A stretch of 32,555 bases of DNA from Nitrososphaeraceae archaeon (lineage in GTDB: Archaea > Thermoproteota > Nitrososphaeria > Nitrososphaerales > Nitrosopumilaceae): the NCBI GenBank assembly GCA_025922755.1, contig JAICHE010000001.1:1-32555 (forward strand). Direction: 5' to 3'. Shown here piece after piece: positions 16,216-24,061 of the stretch; within the stretch, counting starts at the first letter, position 1; every line of letters begins with the position of its first letter. The notes beneath the pieces were generated by a model. That model had not been told where the DNA came from. It saw only the letters and a program-made list of their open reading frames with translations, and searched no databases. The position numbers were made by a program, and so were the translations under genes.

Positions 16216-16890
16216 TCACTGGGCATACTTTGTTTTGTCTTTTATTCCTGACTTTTCAAATGCAATTTTTCTATTATTACAAGATTCACAATTACCACAA
16301 TGATATTTTCCACTGGAATAACAACTCCAAGTTTTGAAAATAGAATCACCAATAGTTTTGTAACCTGATTTTAGCAAATCACTCTTTGATAGACCTTCTT
16401 TGTATGGAGACCAAATTTCGATTTTTTTCCTTAACCCAGTAATAATCCCATCAATTTCGCCTTGATTAAAGGAAGATTCTAATTTTTTTGCAAAATTTGG
16501 TCTACAATCTGGATAATTTTTATCTCCAGTATGTGCTCCGTAGGCTACTAATTGTGCATTTAAAGTATAAGCCCATGCAGATGCAATAGAAAGAAAAACA
16601 GCATTTCTGATTGGGACTACAATAGAATAATCAAATTCACTTGGTATCTTTTTATTCCCGCTAGTCAAGACATTTGATTTACCATACAAATCCTTCATGA
16701 AACTAATATCAACGATTTTGTGTTTTTTCAATCCTAATTTTTTTGCAAAGGACTTTGCAGCTACAATTTCTCTATTTGCCTTTTGTCCATAGGAAAACGA
16801 AATTCCATAAAGATCATATTTTGATTTTAAGTAAGAAGCTGCACAAACAGAATCTATACCGCCACTAAACACCACTACTGCCTTTTTCAT
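16216..16890 (-). CDS. queC: 7-cyano-7-deazaguanine synthase
   Basis: The 224-residue PP-loop enzyme uses ATP and ammonia to convert 7-carboxy-7-deazaguanine to preQ0. The pyrophosphatase loop SGGIDS is at residues 9-14, and a zinc site C-x7-C-x2-C-x2-C lies near the C-terminus (CYSSGKYHCGNCESC), as in QueC. In archaea preQ0 is inserted into tRNA by ArcTGT and turned into archaeosine. It is read in the opposite direction to queE-folE, with the stop 2 bases from that of the small membrane gene, and probably co-transcribed after thrB (15-base gap). Confidence 0.95.
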   Translation of the reverse strand: MKKAVVVFSGGIDSVCAASYLKSKYDLYGISFSYGQKANREIVAAKSFAKKLGLKKHKIVDISFMKDLYGKSNVLTSGNKKIPSEFDYSIVVPIRNAVFLSIASAWAYTLNAQLVAYGAHTGDKNYPDCRPNFAKKLESSFNQGEIDGIITGLRKKIEIWSPYKEGLSKSDLLKSGYKTIGDSIFKTWSCYSSGKYHCGNCESCNNRKIAFEKSGIKDKTKYAQ

Positions 16891-16905
16891 CAGATTTTCT
16901 CCAAA

Positions 16906-17829
16906 TTATTTTTTGATTGCCGCACCAATACTTGGTTTACAAATAATTGTATCACATTCTGTCTTGGCAGATCTAAAACCTCTTCTCATAGCTAAACTAA
17001 TTTTTTTAAGGTCTGCTGTTTTTTCTGAAAAAGCAATTACAGATGGACCTGCACCACTAATTGTTACCCCTAGAGCCCCAGCTTTTAGTGCATTTTCTTT
17101 CACATTCTTAAATCCTGGGATCATATGTTGCCTTGCGGGTTCAACAATTACATCTTTTATTGATCTACCAATTAGTTTTGAATCATTATTCATGAATCCA
17201 GCCACAATAGCTGTAGCGTTAGATAAATTTGTAATACTATCTTTAAGACTAATTTTTTTTGGAATTACTCCTCTTGAGACCTTAGTTTTCTTTTTTGGAA
17301 CTTTTAATTTTGGAACAGCGATACACATACGCAAATTTGTTGGTGGAGTTATTTTGATCACATCCAAAGGGTTTGTTTTGACAATTACAAATCCTCCTAA
17401 CACCGAAGCTGCAACATTATCATAATGAATTGAACCTGCACTTGCTTTTTCGCCAATCCCTGCAAACTCTACAAGTAAATTATCATCAAGTTTAAGACCA
17501 TACAATTTATCAAATGCAACGGCTGCTGCAGCAGCTGAGGCTGCACTGCTTCCCATTCCATACCCAGCTGGAACATTTTTTTTAATTTTAATTTCAATTC
17601 CATCTTTGGTTTTAAATTTTTTAATCATATTTTTTACAACCAATCCTGCAGTATTCTTATCAGGATTAGTAGGTATGTTGTCTTCTGTTACTATGCGAAC
17701 TTTCTTTTCTTTAGTTTTTGTTAAAGTGATTTCATCGTAAAATGCATTTACTGCCAATCCAAAAACGTCAAATCCTGGACCAAGATTTGCTGTAGAAGAA
17801 GGTGCTACCACCGTTATTTTTGATCTCAT
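16906..17829 (-). CDS. thrB: Homoserine kinase (GHMP family)
   Basis: The 307-residue GHMP kinase phosphorylates homoserine for threonine synthesis. Hallmarks are the N-terminal PSSTANLGPGFDVFGLA (about 10-26), the ATP loop PAGYGMGSSAAS (about 86-97) and the C-terminal GVTISGAGPSVIAF motif. The pattern fits ThrB better than mevalonate or shikimate kinases. Its ATG follows the TAG stop of the GPN GTPase with no spacer, so the two are translationally linked; queC follows 15 bases downstream. No other threonine genes are in the window. Confidence 0.93.
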   Translation of the reverse strand: MRSKITVVAPSSTANLGPGFDVFGLAVNAFYDEITLTKTKEKKVRIVTEDNIPTNPDKNTAGLVVKNMIKKFKTKDGIEIKIKKNVPAGYGMGSSAASAAAAAVAFDKLYGLKLDDNLLVEFAGIGEKASAGSIHYDNVAASVLGGFVIVKTNPLDVIKITPPTNLRMCIAVPKLKVPKKKTKVSRGVIPKKISLKDSITNLSNATAIVAGFMNNDSKLIGRSIKDVIVEPARQHMIPGFKNVKENALKAGALGVTISGAGPSVIAFSEKTADLKKISLAMRRGFRSAKTECDTIICKPSIGAAIKK

Positions 17830-18588
17830 CTAATCTTCTACCTCCTCTCCCAAATTAAGAATTCTGCTTAAAGCACCTTCCAAATTTACAAGACCATCTC
17901 CTGTTTGATTAGAAATTGGAATCAATCCTTGGGCAAATCCACTAAGATTTAATCCCCGTAAAATATTGGTAGCTAAAGTATAGGTTTCTCCATCAGCCTC
18001 AGCTGCTATGGAATTTTCTAGGGATCTTATGTTACTTGACCATTGAATAATCTCTTTTAATTTTTCACCAATAATGTCAGTTTTTGTAATTACGTTTATG
18101 GTTGGAAGATTTAGACGTAGTCTAATCGAAGTAGCCAAAAGTGCAAGTGATACAAAATTAATTGGAGTGGTAATCAAAGCTCCATCAAATAAGAAAATAT
18201 TTGTTTTTTCCTCTGCAGTGATATTTTCTACAATAAATCTACCACTAGATCGATATGCAAATAATTCTATTTGGCCAGGTGTGTCTACTAACAAATAATC
18301 CGGATTTACTCTTTCAACTTCATTTCTAATGTCATCAATTTTAGAAGCAATTAGATCATTTGCCATCACAAGTGCTCCGTTTGGTCCTAAATCATAATTT
18401 TTCATGACTGAAACAATGTCAACATAATCACGCACATCAATATCACAGGTATATGGAATATTTTCTACTCCCGGATCTAAATTTAATGCAGCTACAAAGG
18501 CACTGTTTTGAGTATAGTAATCATATAATTTTGAAGTTAACAACGACTTTCCTGATCCTGCAGTTCCAGTCACAAAAATTGTTTTCAA
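17830..18588 (-). CDS. GPN-loop GTPase
   Basis: The 252-residue SIMIBI-class GTPase has the P-loop GTAGSGKS (residues 7-14), the defining Gly-Pro-Asn in DLGPNGALV, the DTPGQIE switch (about 100-106) and the TKTD base-specificity motif. Archaeal GPN proteins are homodimers related to eukaryotic Gpn1-3, which help assemble RNA polymerase; the archaeal role is unclear. The start is TTG, with a GGAG about 12 bases upstream and a TATA-like AAATATAAG further up. It is first in the unit with thrB and queC, and divergent from the membrane protein at 18702. Confidence 0.92.
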   Translation of the reverse strand: MKTIFVTGTAGSGKSLLTSKLYDYYTQNSAFVAALNLDPGVENIPYTCDIDVRDYVDIVSVMKNYDLGPNGALVMANDLIASKIDDIRNEVERVNPDYLLVDTPGQIELFAYRSSGRFIVENITAEEKTNIFLFDGALITTPINFVSLALLATSIRLRLNLPTINVITKTDIIGEKLKEIIQWSSNIRSLENSIAAEADGETYTLATNILRGLNLSGFAQGLIPISNQTGDGLVNLEGALSRILNLGEEVED

Positions 18589-18701
18589 TACCGTCTAATT
18601 CTCCTTTGTTGGCTTATATTTCAAACTAGATATAGGCGTAAAGAAACTTAGTCACAAAATTGGGTCAACTTTCATATTTGAATCAATAAAAAAAATCCCA
18701 A

Positions 18702-19718
18702 ATGAACTGGAGAATTATTGTCATCCCAGCTACACTGATTCCAATTTTATTCATCGCATTACAATTCGATATTAAAATTGAAGATGTCTTAGCTATCGGA
18801 ATTTTTCCATTTGCAATGGCCGTCATTGCCATGTTGGTAAAATTAGGGATTCAAGGAATAAAATTTGCGTACATTGCTCAAAAATATTTAGGAAAGTTTG
18901 ATTCGTTTTGGAAATTATCTGGAGTAAGAATTGGAAGTGAATTCATTAAATTTACAACTCCAATGTTTGTTGGTGCAGAATTCATAATAATTTATTATTT
19001 GCACAAAAAAGGAGTACCTCCATCAAAGTCTACTTGGATTGCTATAATGGATATAGTTACAGAAGTTTTTGCAGCAGGTTTATTGTCTATCATGGCCGGA
19101 ATTCTTGCTTTAATGCATGGAGCATATATTGTTGGAGTAATTATTCTTACAACAAGTATCTTTGTTACAACTTTGTGGATGGTTTTGTTTTTTCTATCCT
19201 CCAAAAGAGTTTTCCAACTCCCAAAAGGAATTGCAATGTTGGTTAAGAAATTTGGGAAAGAAAAAGGAGAAAAAATTGTTGATAAAACAAACTCTTGGAT
19301 GGAAGAAGTGTGTGTAATGAGCAAAAAAAATCTAAGAACATCCGAATCAAAAAAAGTATTCACTGTAACATTTTTCATGTCGTTAATTTCCTGGTCTTTT
19401 TACGGAATATCCTTTGCAATAATTGCCTTTGGAACAGGTTATGTCTTAGGTGTATTTGATTCAATAATGGCAGTTATGGGTGCAAATGCAATTGGTAATT
19501 TACCAATTACTGTGGGAGGATCGGGTCTGGCAGAATTTGGTATTGTGGCTTATTTGAATAATCAAAATCCATTTGATGTTGCTGCCCTTGAGGGAAATTC
19601 TATTTGGAATGCAGTAATTGGATGGAGAATTGCTACTTACTATGTACCAATTGTCATAACCTGGCTATTGCTTGTTAAATTAGCCTTGAGTAGATTAGAT
19701 AAAACTGAAACTGATTAA
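18702..19718 (+). CDS. Flippase-like integral membrane protein (LPG synthase TM-region family)
   Basis: 338 residues with about eight TM helices. Features typical of the lysylphosphatidylglycerol-synthase TM / UPF0104 group are the FKFTTPMFVGAE-like segment (about 85-95) and, near the C-terminus, NLPITVGGSGLAEFG (about 266-280), matching the family's P-x-x-x-G-G-x-G-x-x-E motif. Members are proposed lipid or glycolipid flippases; some archaeal ones act in protein glycosylation. The substrate is not predictable. The TATA-like TCATATTTG is 27 bases before the ATG. Confidence 0.85.
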   Translation: MNWRIIVIPATLIPILFIALQFDIKIEDVLAIGIFPFAMAVIAMLVKLGIQGIKFAYIAQKYLGKFDSFWKLSGVRIGSEFIKFTTPMFVGAEFIIIYYLHKKGVPPSKSTWIAIMDIVTEVFAAGLLSIMAGILALMHGAYIVGVIILTTSIFVTTLWMVLFFLSSKRVFQLPKGIAMLVKKFGKEKGEKIVDKTNSWMEEVCVMSKKNLRTSESKKVFTVTFFMSLISWSFYGISFAIIAFGTGYVLGVFDSIMAVMGANAIGNLPITVGGSGLAEFGIVAYLNNQNPFDVAALEGNSIWNAVIGWRIATYYVPIVITWLLLVKLALSRLDKTETD

Positions 19719-19747
19719 TCAAAATTATTTTGGATATTTTTGAGCAA

Positions 19748-19825
19748 TTATAATAAAAGGATGCCAAATATCTGAACAAGAATTGCTGCAATAGCAAATA
19801 TTACAAGCTTAATGCCAAACTTCAT
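19748..19825 (-). CDS. Tiny single-TM protein (25 residues)
   Basis: A short ORF encodes MKFGIK followed by a hydrophobic helix (LVIFAIAAILVQIFGILLL) to TAA. It has a strong promoter-like TTTATACT at 25-30 bases upstream of the ATG, exactly the leaderless spacing seen for larger genes here. The basic N-terminus and clean hydrophobic stretch support a real membrane micropeptide, but the length alone proves nothing. It is divergent from the SDR gene at 19906. Confidence 0.42.
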   Translation of the reverse strand: MKFGIKLVIFAIAAILVQIFGILLL

Positions 19826-19905
19826 AATTTGTAAATTCTTTTCATATAGTATAAAGATTTCAACCAATAGAAAGCACTTTATCTTTTGAATGATTTTTTT
19901 GAGTT

Positions 19906-20706
19906 ATGGATTTTAAAGAAAAAGTTGTCTTAATTACTGGAGCCTCATCAGGAATAGGACGCGCATCGGCAATCAAATTTGCAAAGAAAGGTGCAAAAAT
20001 AATTTTGGTTGCAAGAAACAAAATAAAACTAGAAAAAGTCCAGTCAGATCTAAATGCATTTAACACCTCTACTCTTGTATGCGAATGTGATGTTTCTGAT
20101 AAATCTCAAGTTCAATTAATGTCAAAGAAGGTTTTAGAAAAATTTGGATCTGTAGATATTCTAGTCAATAATGCCGGATTTGCTATTTATGATTCTGTGG
20201 CAAATTTGAGTATAGATGAAATTGAATCACAGATGGCAACAAATTATTTTGGGATGGTTTATTGTATCAAAAATTTTCTACCATCAATGATTCAAAAAAA
20301 ATCAGGACATATTGTAAATGTCGCATCAGTTGCAGCTAGCTTTGGATTACCAGGTATTGCTCCATACTGTGCATCCAAATTTGCAATGCTAGGTTTTTCA
20401 GAAGGCCTAAAACATGAGCTAAAAGGCACTGGCGTAGGAATAACAGTAGTAAGTCCTATCATGGTAAGAACAAATTTCTTTGATCATCCATCTTTTGAAA
20501 ATATGCCAAAATATTCCCCAACTTCTCTAAGTCCAGAAACAGTTGCAAATGCAGTCTTAAAGGCAGCTAATTCACCAAGACTGGAAATCATTGTTCCTTC
20601 AATAGTTAGAGGTGCAGTATGGATAAAAGAAACTTTTCCATATCTGATAAATCCAATTTTGGGTTCAGCATTTCGTAAACAATTAAACAAAAAAGAACAA
20701 AATTAG
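19906..20706 (+). CDS. Short-chain dehydrogenase/reductase
   Basis: The 266-residue classical SDR has TGASSGIG (about 11-18), the NNAG motif (near 90), the catalytic Ser in NVASVAAS and Y-x3-K in PYCASKFAM. It has a longer C-terminus than the FabG-like SDR at 8523, with a hydrophobic segment (YLINPILGSAF). It resembles the DltE/YqjQ-type SDRs that often act on lipids or aldehydes; the substrate is unknown. Its stop lies 1 base from the end of the convergent gene at 20708. Confidence 0.9.
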   Translation: MDFKEKVVLITGASSGIGRASAIKFAKKGAKIILVARNKIKLEKVQSDLNAFNTSTLVCECDVSDKSQVQLMSKKVLEKFGSVDILVNNAGFAIYDSVANLSIDEIESQMATNYFGMVYCIKNFLPSMIQKKSGHIVNVASVAASFGLPGIAPYCASKFAMLGFSEGLKHELKGTGVGITVVSPIMVRTNFFDHPSFENMPKYSPTSLSPETVANAVLKAANSPRLEIIVPSIVRGAVWIKETFPYLINPILGSAFRKQLNKKEQN

Positions 20707-20707
20707 A

Positions 20708-21103
20708 TTATTCTTCATCCATATCTGCAGGCTCGCTAGAACCTACGTCTAGCAATTCTAAGGATTTTAATTCAAATTGATATATCGCTGCCATTTCTAT
20801 CTCTTTTTCTTTCTGTAGATACTCCGTTACCTTTTTGCTCAACGGAGCTTTATGTTGATCAAATGTAAATTCATAAACTACACCTCTCTCCAAATCTGAT
20901 GCCTTGATTTTTTTAGGCAAATCCATCGTGACAATATGTCTTCCATCCTCTACTGGATCGTATAACTGAGTATCTATCTTGTTATCGGCATCATAAATTT
21001 CTAAAATATATCCAGTTCTTGTCAGTTCTTCAGGTTTCTTGAATTTTGCATTTTGAATTTCGTCAGAAACCCAATCAGGAATTTCATCTTTCTTTTTTAC
21101 CAT
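20708..21103 (-). CDS. Conserved-looking soluble protein, function unknown
   Basis: 131 residues. The Lys-rich N-terminus and acidic C-terminus flank a strand-rich core at about 28-90 (TGYILEIYDAD, GRHIVTMDLPKKIKASDLERGVVYEFTF), which could be a small barrel, perhaps OB-like. No catalytic motif. It is the second gene of a two-gene unit: its ATG is 11 bases after the stop of the zinc-ribbon gene. I do not recognise it. Confidence 0.72.
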   Translation of the reverse strand: MVKKKDEIPDWVSDEIQNAKFKKPEELTRTGYILEIYDADNKIDTQLYDPVEDGRHIVTMDLPKKIKASDLERGVVYEFTFDQHKAPLSKKVTEYLQKEKEIEMAAIYQFELKSLELLDVGSSEPADMDEE

Positions 21104-21114
21104 AAATATCAGCT

Positions 21115-21423
21115 CTAGCTTAGCTCTTTTTCTTTTTTACTTTTTTGCCACCATTCTAGGTAATCATCTTGTTTGTCTTCTCTAGTTTTTTCTCTTTGAT
21201 TCAATTTATAGCGTATATCTGAGACTTGTTCTCTTGTAGCATATAGTCCACATCGTTTACAAATGAAATGCTTTGTTGCAGAATCCATTTTCATTGGAAA
21301 ATCGATCTCGTCAAATAGTTTGAATAAATCGTCCCTTTGTCTGTCTTCCTCTGGAGTTTCAGCTTCATATTTTTCTTGAATTTTCTTTTTTTCTCTTGCA
21401 GTACATTCTGGACAGTTAGGCAC
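21115..21423 (-). CDS. Split zinc-ribbon protein, function unknown
   Basis: 102 residues with two CxxC knuckles, C4-P-E-C7 and C55-K-R-C58, separated by a charged helix (about 10-40). The C-terminal 35 residues are a very charged helix (KLNQREKTREDKQDDYLEWWQ). It is probably a zinc-stabilised nucleic-acid- or ribosome-binding protein, by composition only. The start is GTG, with a TTTTAT element about 26-30 bases upstream. The candidate structured RNA at 21489-21552 lies just upstream, between this gene and the glycosyltransferase. Confidence 0.75.
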   Translation of the reverse strand: MPNCPECTAREKKKIQEKYEAETPEEDRQRDDLFKLFDEIDFPMKMDSATKHFICKRCGLYATREQVSDIRYKLNQREKTREDKQDDYLEWWQKSKKEKELS

Positions 21424-21488
21424 TGTTGATCTGGCTTAATTTTTTCCATAAAAGCCTTCCCACCTACTTTGATCGATAATTATGAGGT

Positions 21489-21552
21489 CTGACACGCGGA
21501 TTTTATCGTCATCCCTTTCGGTCAGTTCGCCCATCGAACTCCCGCGTGCCAG
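21489..21552 (-). ncRNA. Candidate structured RNA element with long closing helix
   Basis: The GC-rich ends CTGACACGCGG (21489-21499) and CCGCGTGCCAG (21542-21552) pair over 11 bases with one G-U when read as minus-strand RNA. Within, AGTTCG/CGAACT (21524-21529 with 21535-21540) makes a 6-bp hairpin, and on the minus strand CC-GAAA-GG forms a small GNRA-capped stem flanked by CTGA and GGGATGA. These flanks resemble box D/box C of a kink-turn, although CTGA overlaps the hairpin foot. An AAATATTA stretch about 26 bases before the minus-strand 5' end could be a promoter. Strand is favoured by the GNRA loop but not proved. No known RNA class is recognised. Confidence 0.5.
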
Positions 21553-21578
21553 ATAATTAAAATTCAAAAAATAATATT

Positions 21579-22814
21579 TTATCTCTTTTCTTCTAAAATT
21601 TCAGAGGCGATTTTTGCAGTATTTTCTGCTCCATTAGGAACAAAATTTTGGGAAAATTCCAATAAACTACCCTCAAAATTCTCGTGGTTTTCCTTAATTT
21701 TGTTTATTCCTACCATAACCTTGTTTGTATTTTTGGCCAAGATCCCCAGACTTTTATTTTCAGCCCATTTGATATTATTTTCATGCTCATCATAGATTGG
21801 AATTCCAATTATTGGCTTACTGTATCCCCCAAGTATTTCTCCCATTACTGTATGTGAGCCATTTACAACTGCATATTTGCAGTAATTTAGAACTGTATCT
21901 TTTTCTTGTTCTGAAAGATAACCAACATCAATTTGTATCCAATCAATTTTCTTTTCATAGGCTTCTGATATACTGAATCTTTTTCCATCTTTGGCCAAGA
22001 CTGAATCTATAGATGAATCATCTCTAGCATGAGAAATTATTCTTTTTTCATTTTTCATTTCATTTTTATGAAAAACTTGCTCATATCTTTCACCAGTCCC
22101 ATCATTTGTAGATTTATTTCCAGTTCTCATCCAGTAACCAAATTCAGAATCCTCAATAATTTTTTCAAGGTCTGAAGGAGAATTGTTTTGTATAATTTTT
22201 TTATTGGTAAAATGACCCACATAAGAAACTTTTTCAAGTACTTGTTTATTGAAATTCAAATTTAATTCACATAAAGTATAAGGTGGAGGAGAATCAGCAA
22301 CTATGATTTTAGTTGCTTTGGCAATCTGTTTTGCAATAAAATAAAGTGAAGGATAAAAGTAAGACCTTGTTTTATACAATTTTGGTCTATATTGATTTGT
22401 TATGAAAAGACTTGGTATGTCGCGGTTTTTGGCTAAGATATTAGAGCCCATATCGCCATCATTGATCACCAAATCAAATTTTTCTTTATTGTACAATTTT
22501 CTTTCTTCTCTCAAGTAATCAGCAATCTGATTTACCAAAGGTGGATTTTCTCTAACCGGTAACAGAAAATTTAACATTGACAATGATACACTTGGACCAA
22601 ATTTACCATCTATTGGAGTTGGCATCAAAATATTGTGAATTCTTTCTTTTTGGTCTGGAAACTTTTTTAATAATTTCTGAAAAACGTGATCTTTGCTGGA
22701 AAAATGTACTTCAATTTTGTTTTTCATATTTTCCAAAAAAGCATCATGAAATCTCATCATGCGTGAGAAATGGCCACTTCCCCATGGATAAATAAACTCA
22801 CCAACTTTGTACAT
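21579..22814 (-). CDS. GT-B fold glycosyltransferase
   Basis: 411 residues. The N-terminal FIYPWGSGHFSRMMRFHDAF resembles the G-x-G-H entry loop of MurG/GT28-type enzymes. The C-terminal half carries the donor-binding pattern NGSHTVMGEILGGYSKPIIGIPIYDEHENN (about 318-347), where E, GG and PxxxP-like residues bind the nucleotide sugar. It has no membrane segments. It would transfer a sugar to a lipid, protein or small molecule; donor and acceptor are unknown. It lies 31 bases downstream of the ThiI-like gene, probably in the same transcript. Confidence 0.82.
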   Translation of the reverse strand: MYKVGEFIYPWGSGHFSRMMRFHDAFLENMKNKIEVHFSSKDHVFQKLLKKFPDQKERIHNILMPTPIDGKFGPSVSLSMLNFLLPVRENPPLVNQIADYLREERKLYNKEKFDLVINDGDMGSNILAKNRDIPSLFITNQYRPKLYKTRSYFYPSLYFIAKQIAKATKIIVADSPPPYTLCELNLNFNKQVLEKVSYVGHFTNKKIIQNNSPSDLEKIIEDSEFGYWMRTGNKSTNDGTGERYEQVFHKNEMKNEKRIISHARDDSSIDSVLAKDGKRFSISEAYEKKIDWIQIDVGYLSEQEKDTVLNYCKYAVVNGSHTVMGEILGGYSKPIIGIPIYDEHENNIKWAENKSLGILAKNTNKVMVGINKIKENHENFEGSLLEFSQNFVPNGAENTAKIASEILEEKR

Positions 22815-22845
22815 GAAAAGAAATCTAATAATGCCGTTTAAAATT

Positions 22846-23973
22846 TCACTGATTTTCTTCTAATGAATCTAAAATATCATGCACATTATTTGGCCCTACA
22901 GTCACATTCACAGTTTTCTTGGTTTTTAATGCAGTTTTTACATCTTTTTCAGAAATCTTAGGAATTTCTTTAAAATCCATTTTAATGGCGTTACTCATTT
23001 TGGGAATTTGTGATTCTAATCCAATTTCTTTTGCATCATCAAATAATCCACTATCAACCCCACTTAGTGGTATTAATGGAAGTTTATCATTTTGAAATAT
23101 ATTTTTCATGGCAAATTCCGAAATATTTTGGGAGAAAGTCAAGGGTGAAAATCCTAATGAAACAAAAGTCAAATTATTTGTCTTTGCTTCATGGAGCATA
23201 ATTTCAATTATTGTGTTAAGGAAAATGGCATAATCTTTTGTACTAGAAGATCTTGATTTTATTTGAAAAAAATCCAATGTAATTTTTTCTTTTACAAGCC
23301 TAGGAATTATTTGATTAATTGTTTTCACCAAATTCATTAATTCTGAATTTTTTCTATAGCAGATTATGATTTTTGAGTCAAAACCTTGCTTTATGGTTTC
23401 ATAACAAGATACTGCAGATAACTCATCATAAACACAACAAACTGTATTTTGTTTGGGAGAATTGAATGTTATTCCCCCATTTCCTTTATCTATAAAAATA
23501 CAGATGTATGCATTGTTCTTGGTCAAATACGTATAAAGTAATTTGTCATAATTTTCTTCCGTTCCCGGTCTTGCTCCTAAATTTGATTTTTCTTCAATTA
23601 TAGACGAAGTTGCAGCGATTTCAACATCTTTTGTAAAAAATCCTTTTGAATATCCTTCCACTTTAACCAAAAATTTTTCTCCTTTTAATAGTAAATTTCC
23701 TCCTATTGAGGTAATTTCAGATACAATTGTTTTGAAATCATTTTTAACTTGTCTGGCAATTGCAACTTTTTCGATTCCAAATAGTAAATTTATGGCCGAA
23801 GATGAGAAAACAGGATCTCCTGAATCAACTAAAATCACATCCCCATCTCGTTTTACAGATTTGAACTCTTGGTTTCTAATTTTCAAAATTTTTTTGATAT
23901 TCGAAATTAATTGTGGAATTTTATTTTTTGAAAAAATTGTTGGAAAGACTACAACATAAGAAACTTCTTTCAT
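22846..23973 (-). CDS. THUMP-domain ThiI-like protein with degenerate PP-loop
   Basis: 375 residues. It resembles ThiI in order: an N-terminal ferredoxin-like region, THUMP at about 70-165, then an adenine-nucleotide hydrolase-like fold from about 175. The segment VYDELSAVSCYETIKQGFDSKIIICY (181-206) aligns with ThiI's SGGFDSPVAAYLMMKRG region, yet the P-loop SGG-DS itself is missing. A later LGFSPLTFSQNI (273-284) recalls ThiI's GDSLGQVASQ, and PLIPLSG (299-305) its PL-x-x-x region. It probably binds tRNA but may have lost ATP-dependent 4-thiouridine chemistry. It is divergent from cysH. Confidence 0.72.
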   Translation of the reverse strand: MKEVSYVVVFPTIFSKNKIPQLISNIKKILKIRNQEFKSVKRDGDVILVDSGDPVFSSSAINLLFGIEKVAIARQVKNDFKTIVSEITSIGGNLLLKGEKFLVKVEGYSKGFFTKDVEIAATSSIIEEKSNLGARPGTEENYDKLLYTYLTKNNAYICIFIDKGNGGITFNSPKQNTVCCVYDELSAVSCYETIKQGFDSKIIICYRKNSELMNLVKTINQIIPRLVKEKITLDFFQIKSRSSSTKDYAIFLNTIIEIMLHEAKTNNLTFVSLGFSPLTFSQNISEFAMKNIFQNDKLPLIPLSGVDSGLFDDAKEIGLESQIPKMSNAIKMDFKEIPKISEKDVKTALKTKKTVNVTVGPNNVHDILDSLEENQ

Positions 23974-24038
23974 CTTTTTTATTTTGAAAATAACCTGTTT
24001 ATAATTTAGGACAAAATAACTGGGTAATCAATATAAAA

Positions 24039-24050
24039 CAACTAAAGTTG
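24039..24050. promoter_or_regulatory. Small palindrome in the cysH promoter
   Basis: CAACTAAAGTTG (5-base arms, 2-base spacer) sits between the TATA-like ATATAAAAC (24031-24039) and the ATG at 24062, a position where a repressor would block transcription. It may be chance. Confidence 0.3.
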
Positions 24051-24061
24051 ATAATAGTCAT

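Noticed and set aside
16913..17425. 170-codon open frame opposite thrB
   Set aside because: It lies entirely antisense to an unmistakable homoserine kinase and shows no domain of its own.
21489..21552. Fluoride-riboswitch-like look (hairpin with GATG, then a short stem and GATGAC)
   Set aside because: The conserved pseudoknot partners are not in place, the closing 11-bp helix is not part of that class, and the downstream gene is a zinc ribbon rather than a fluoride exporter.
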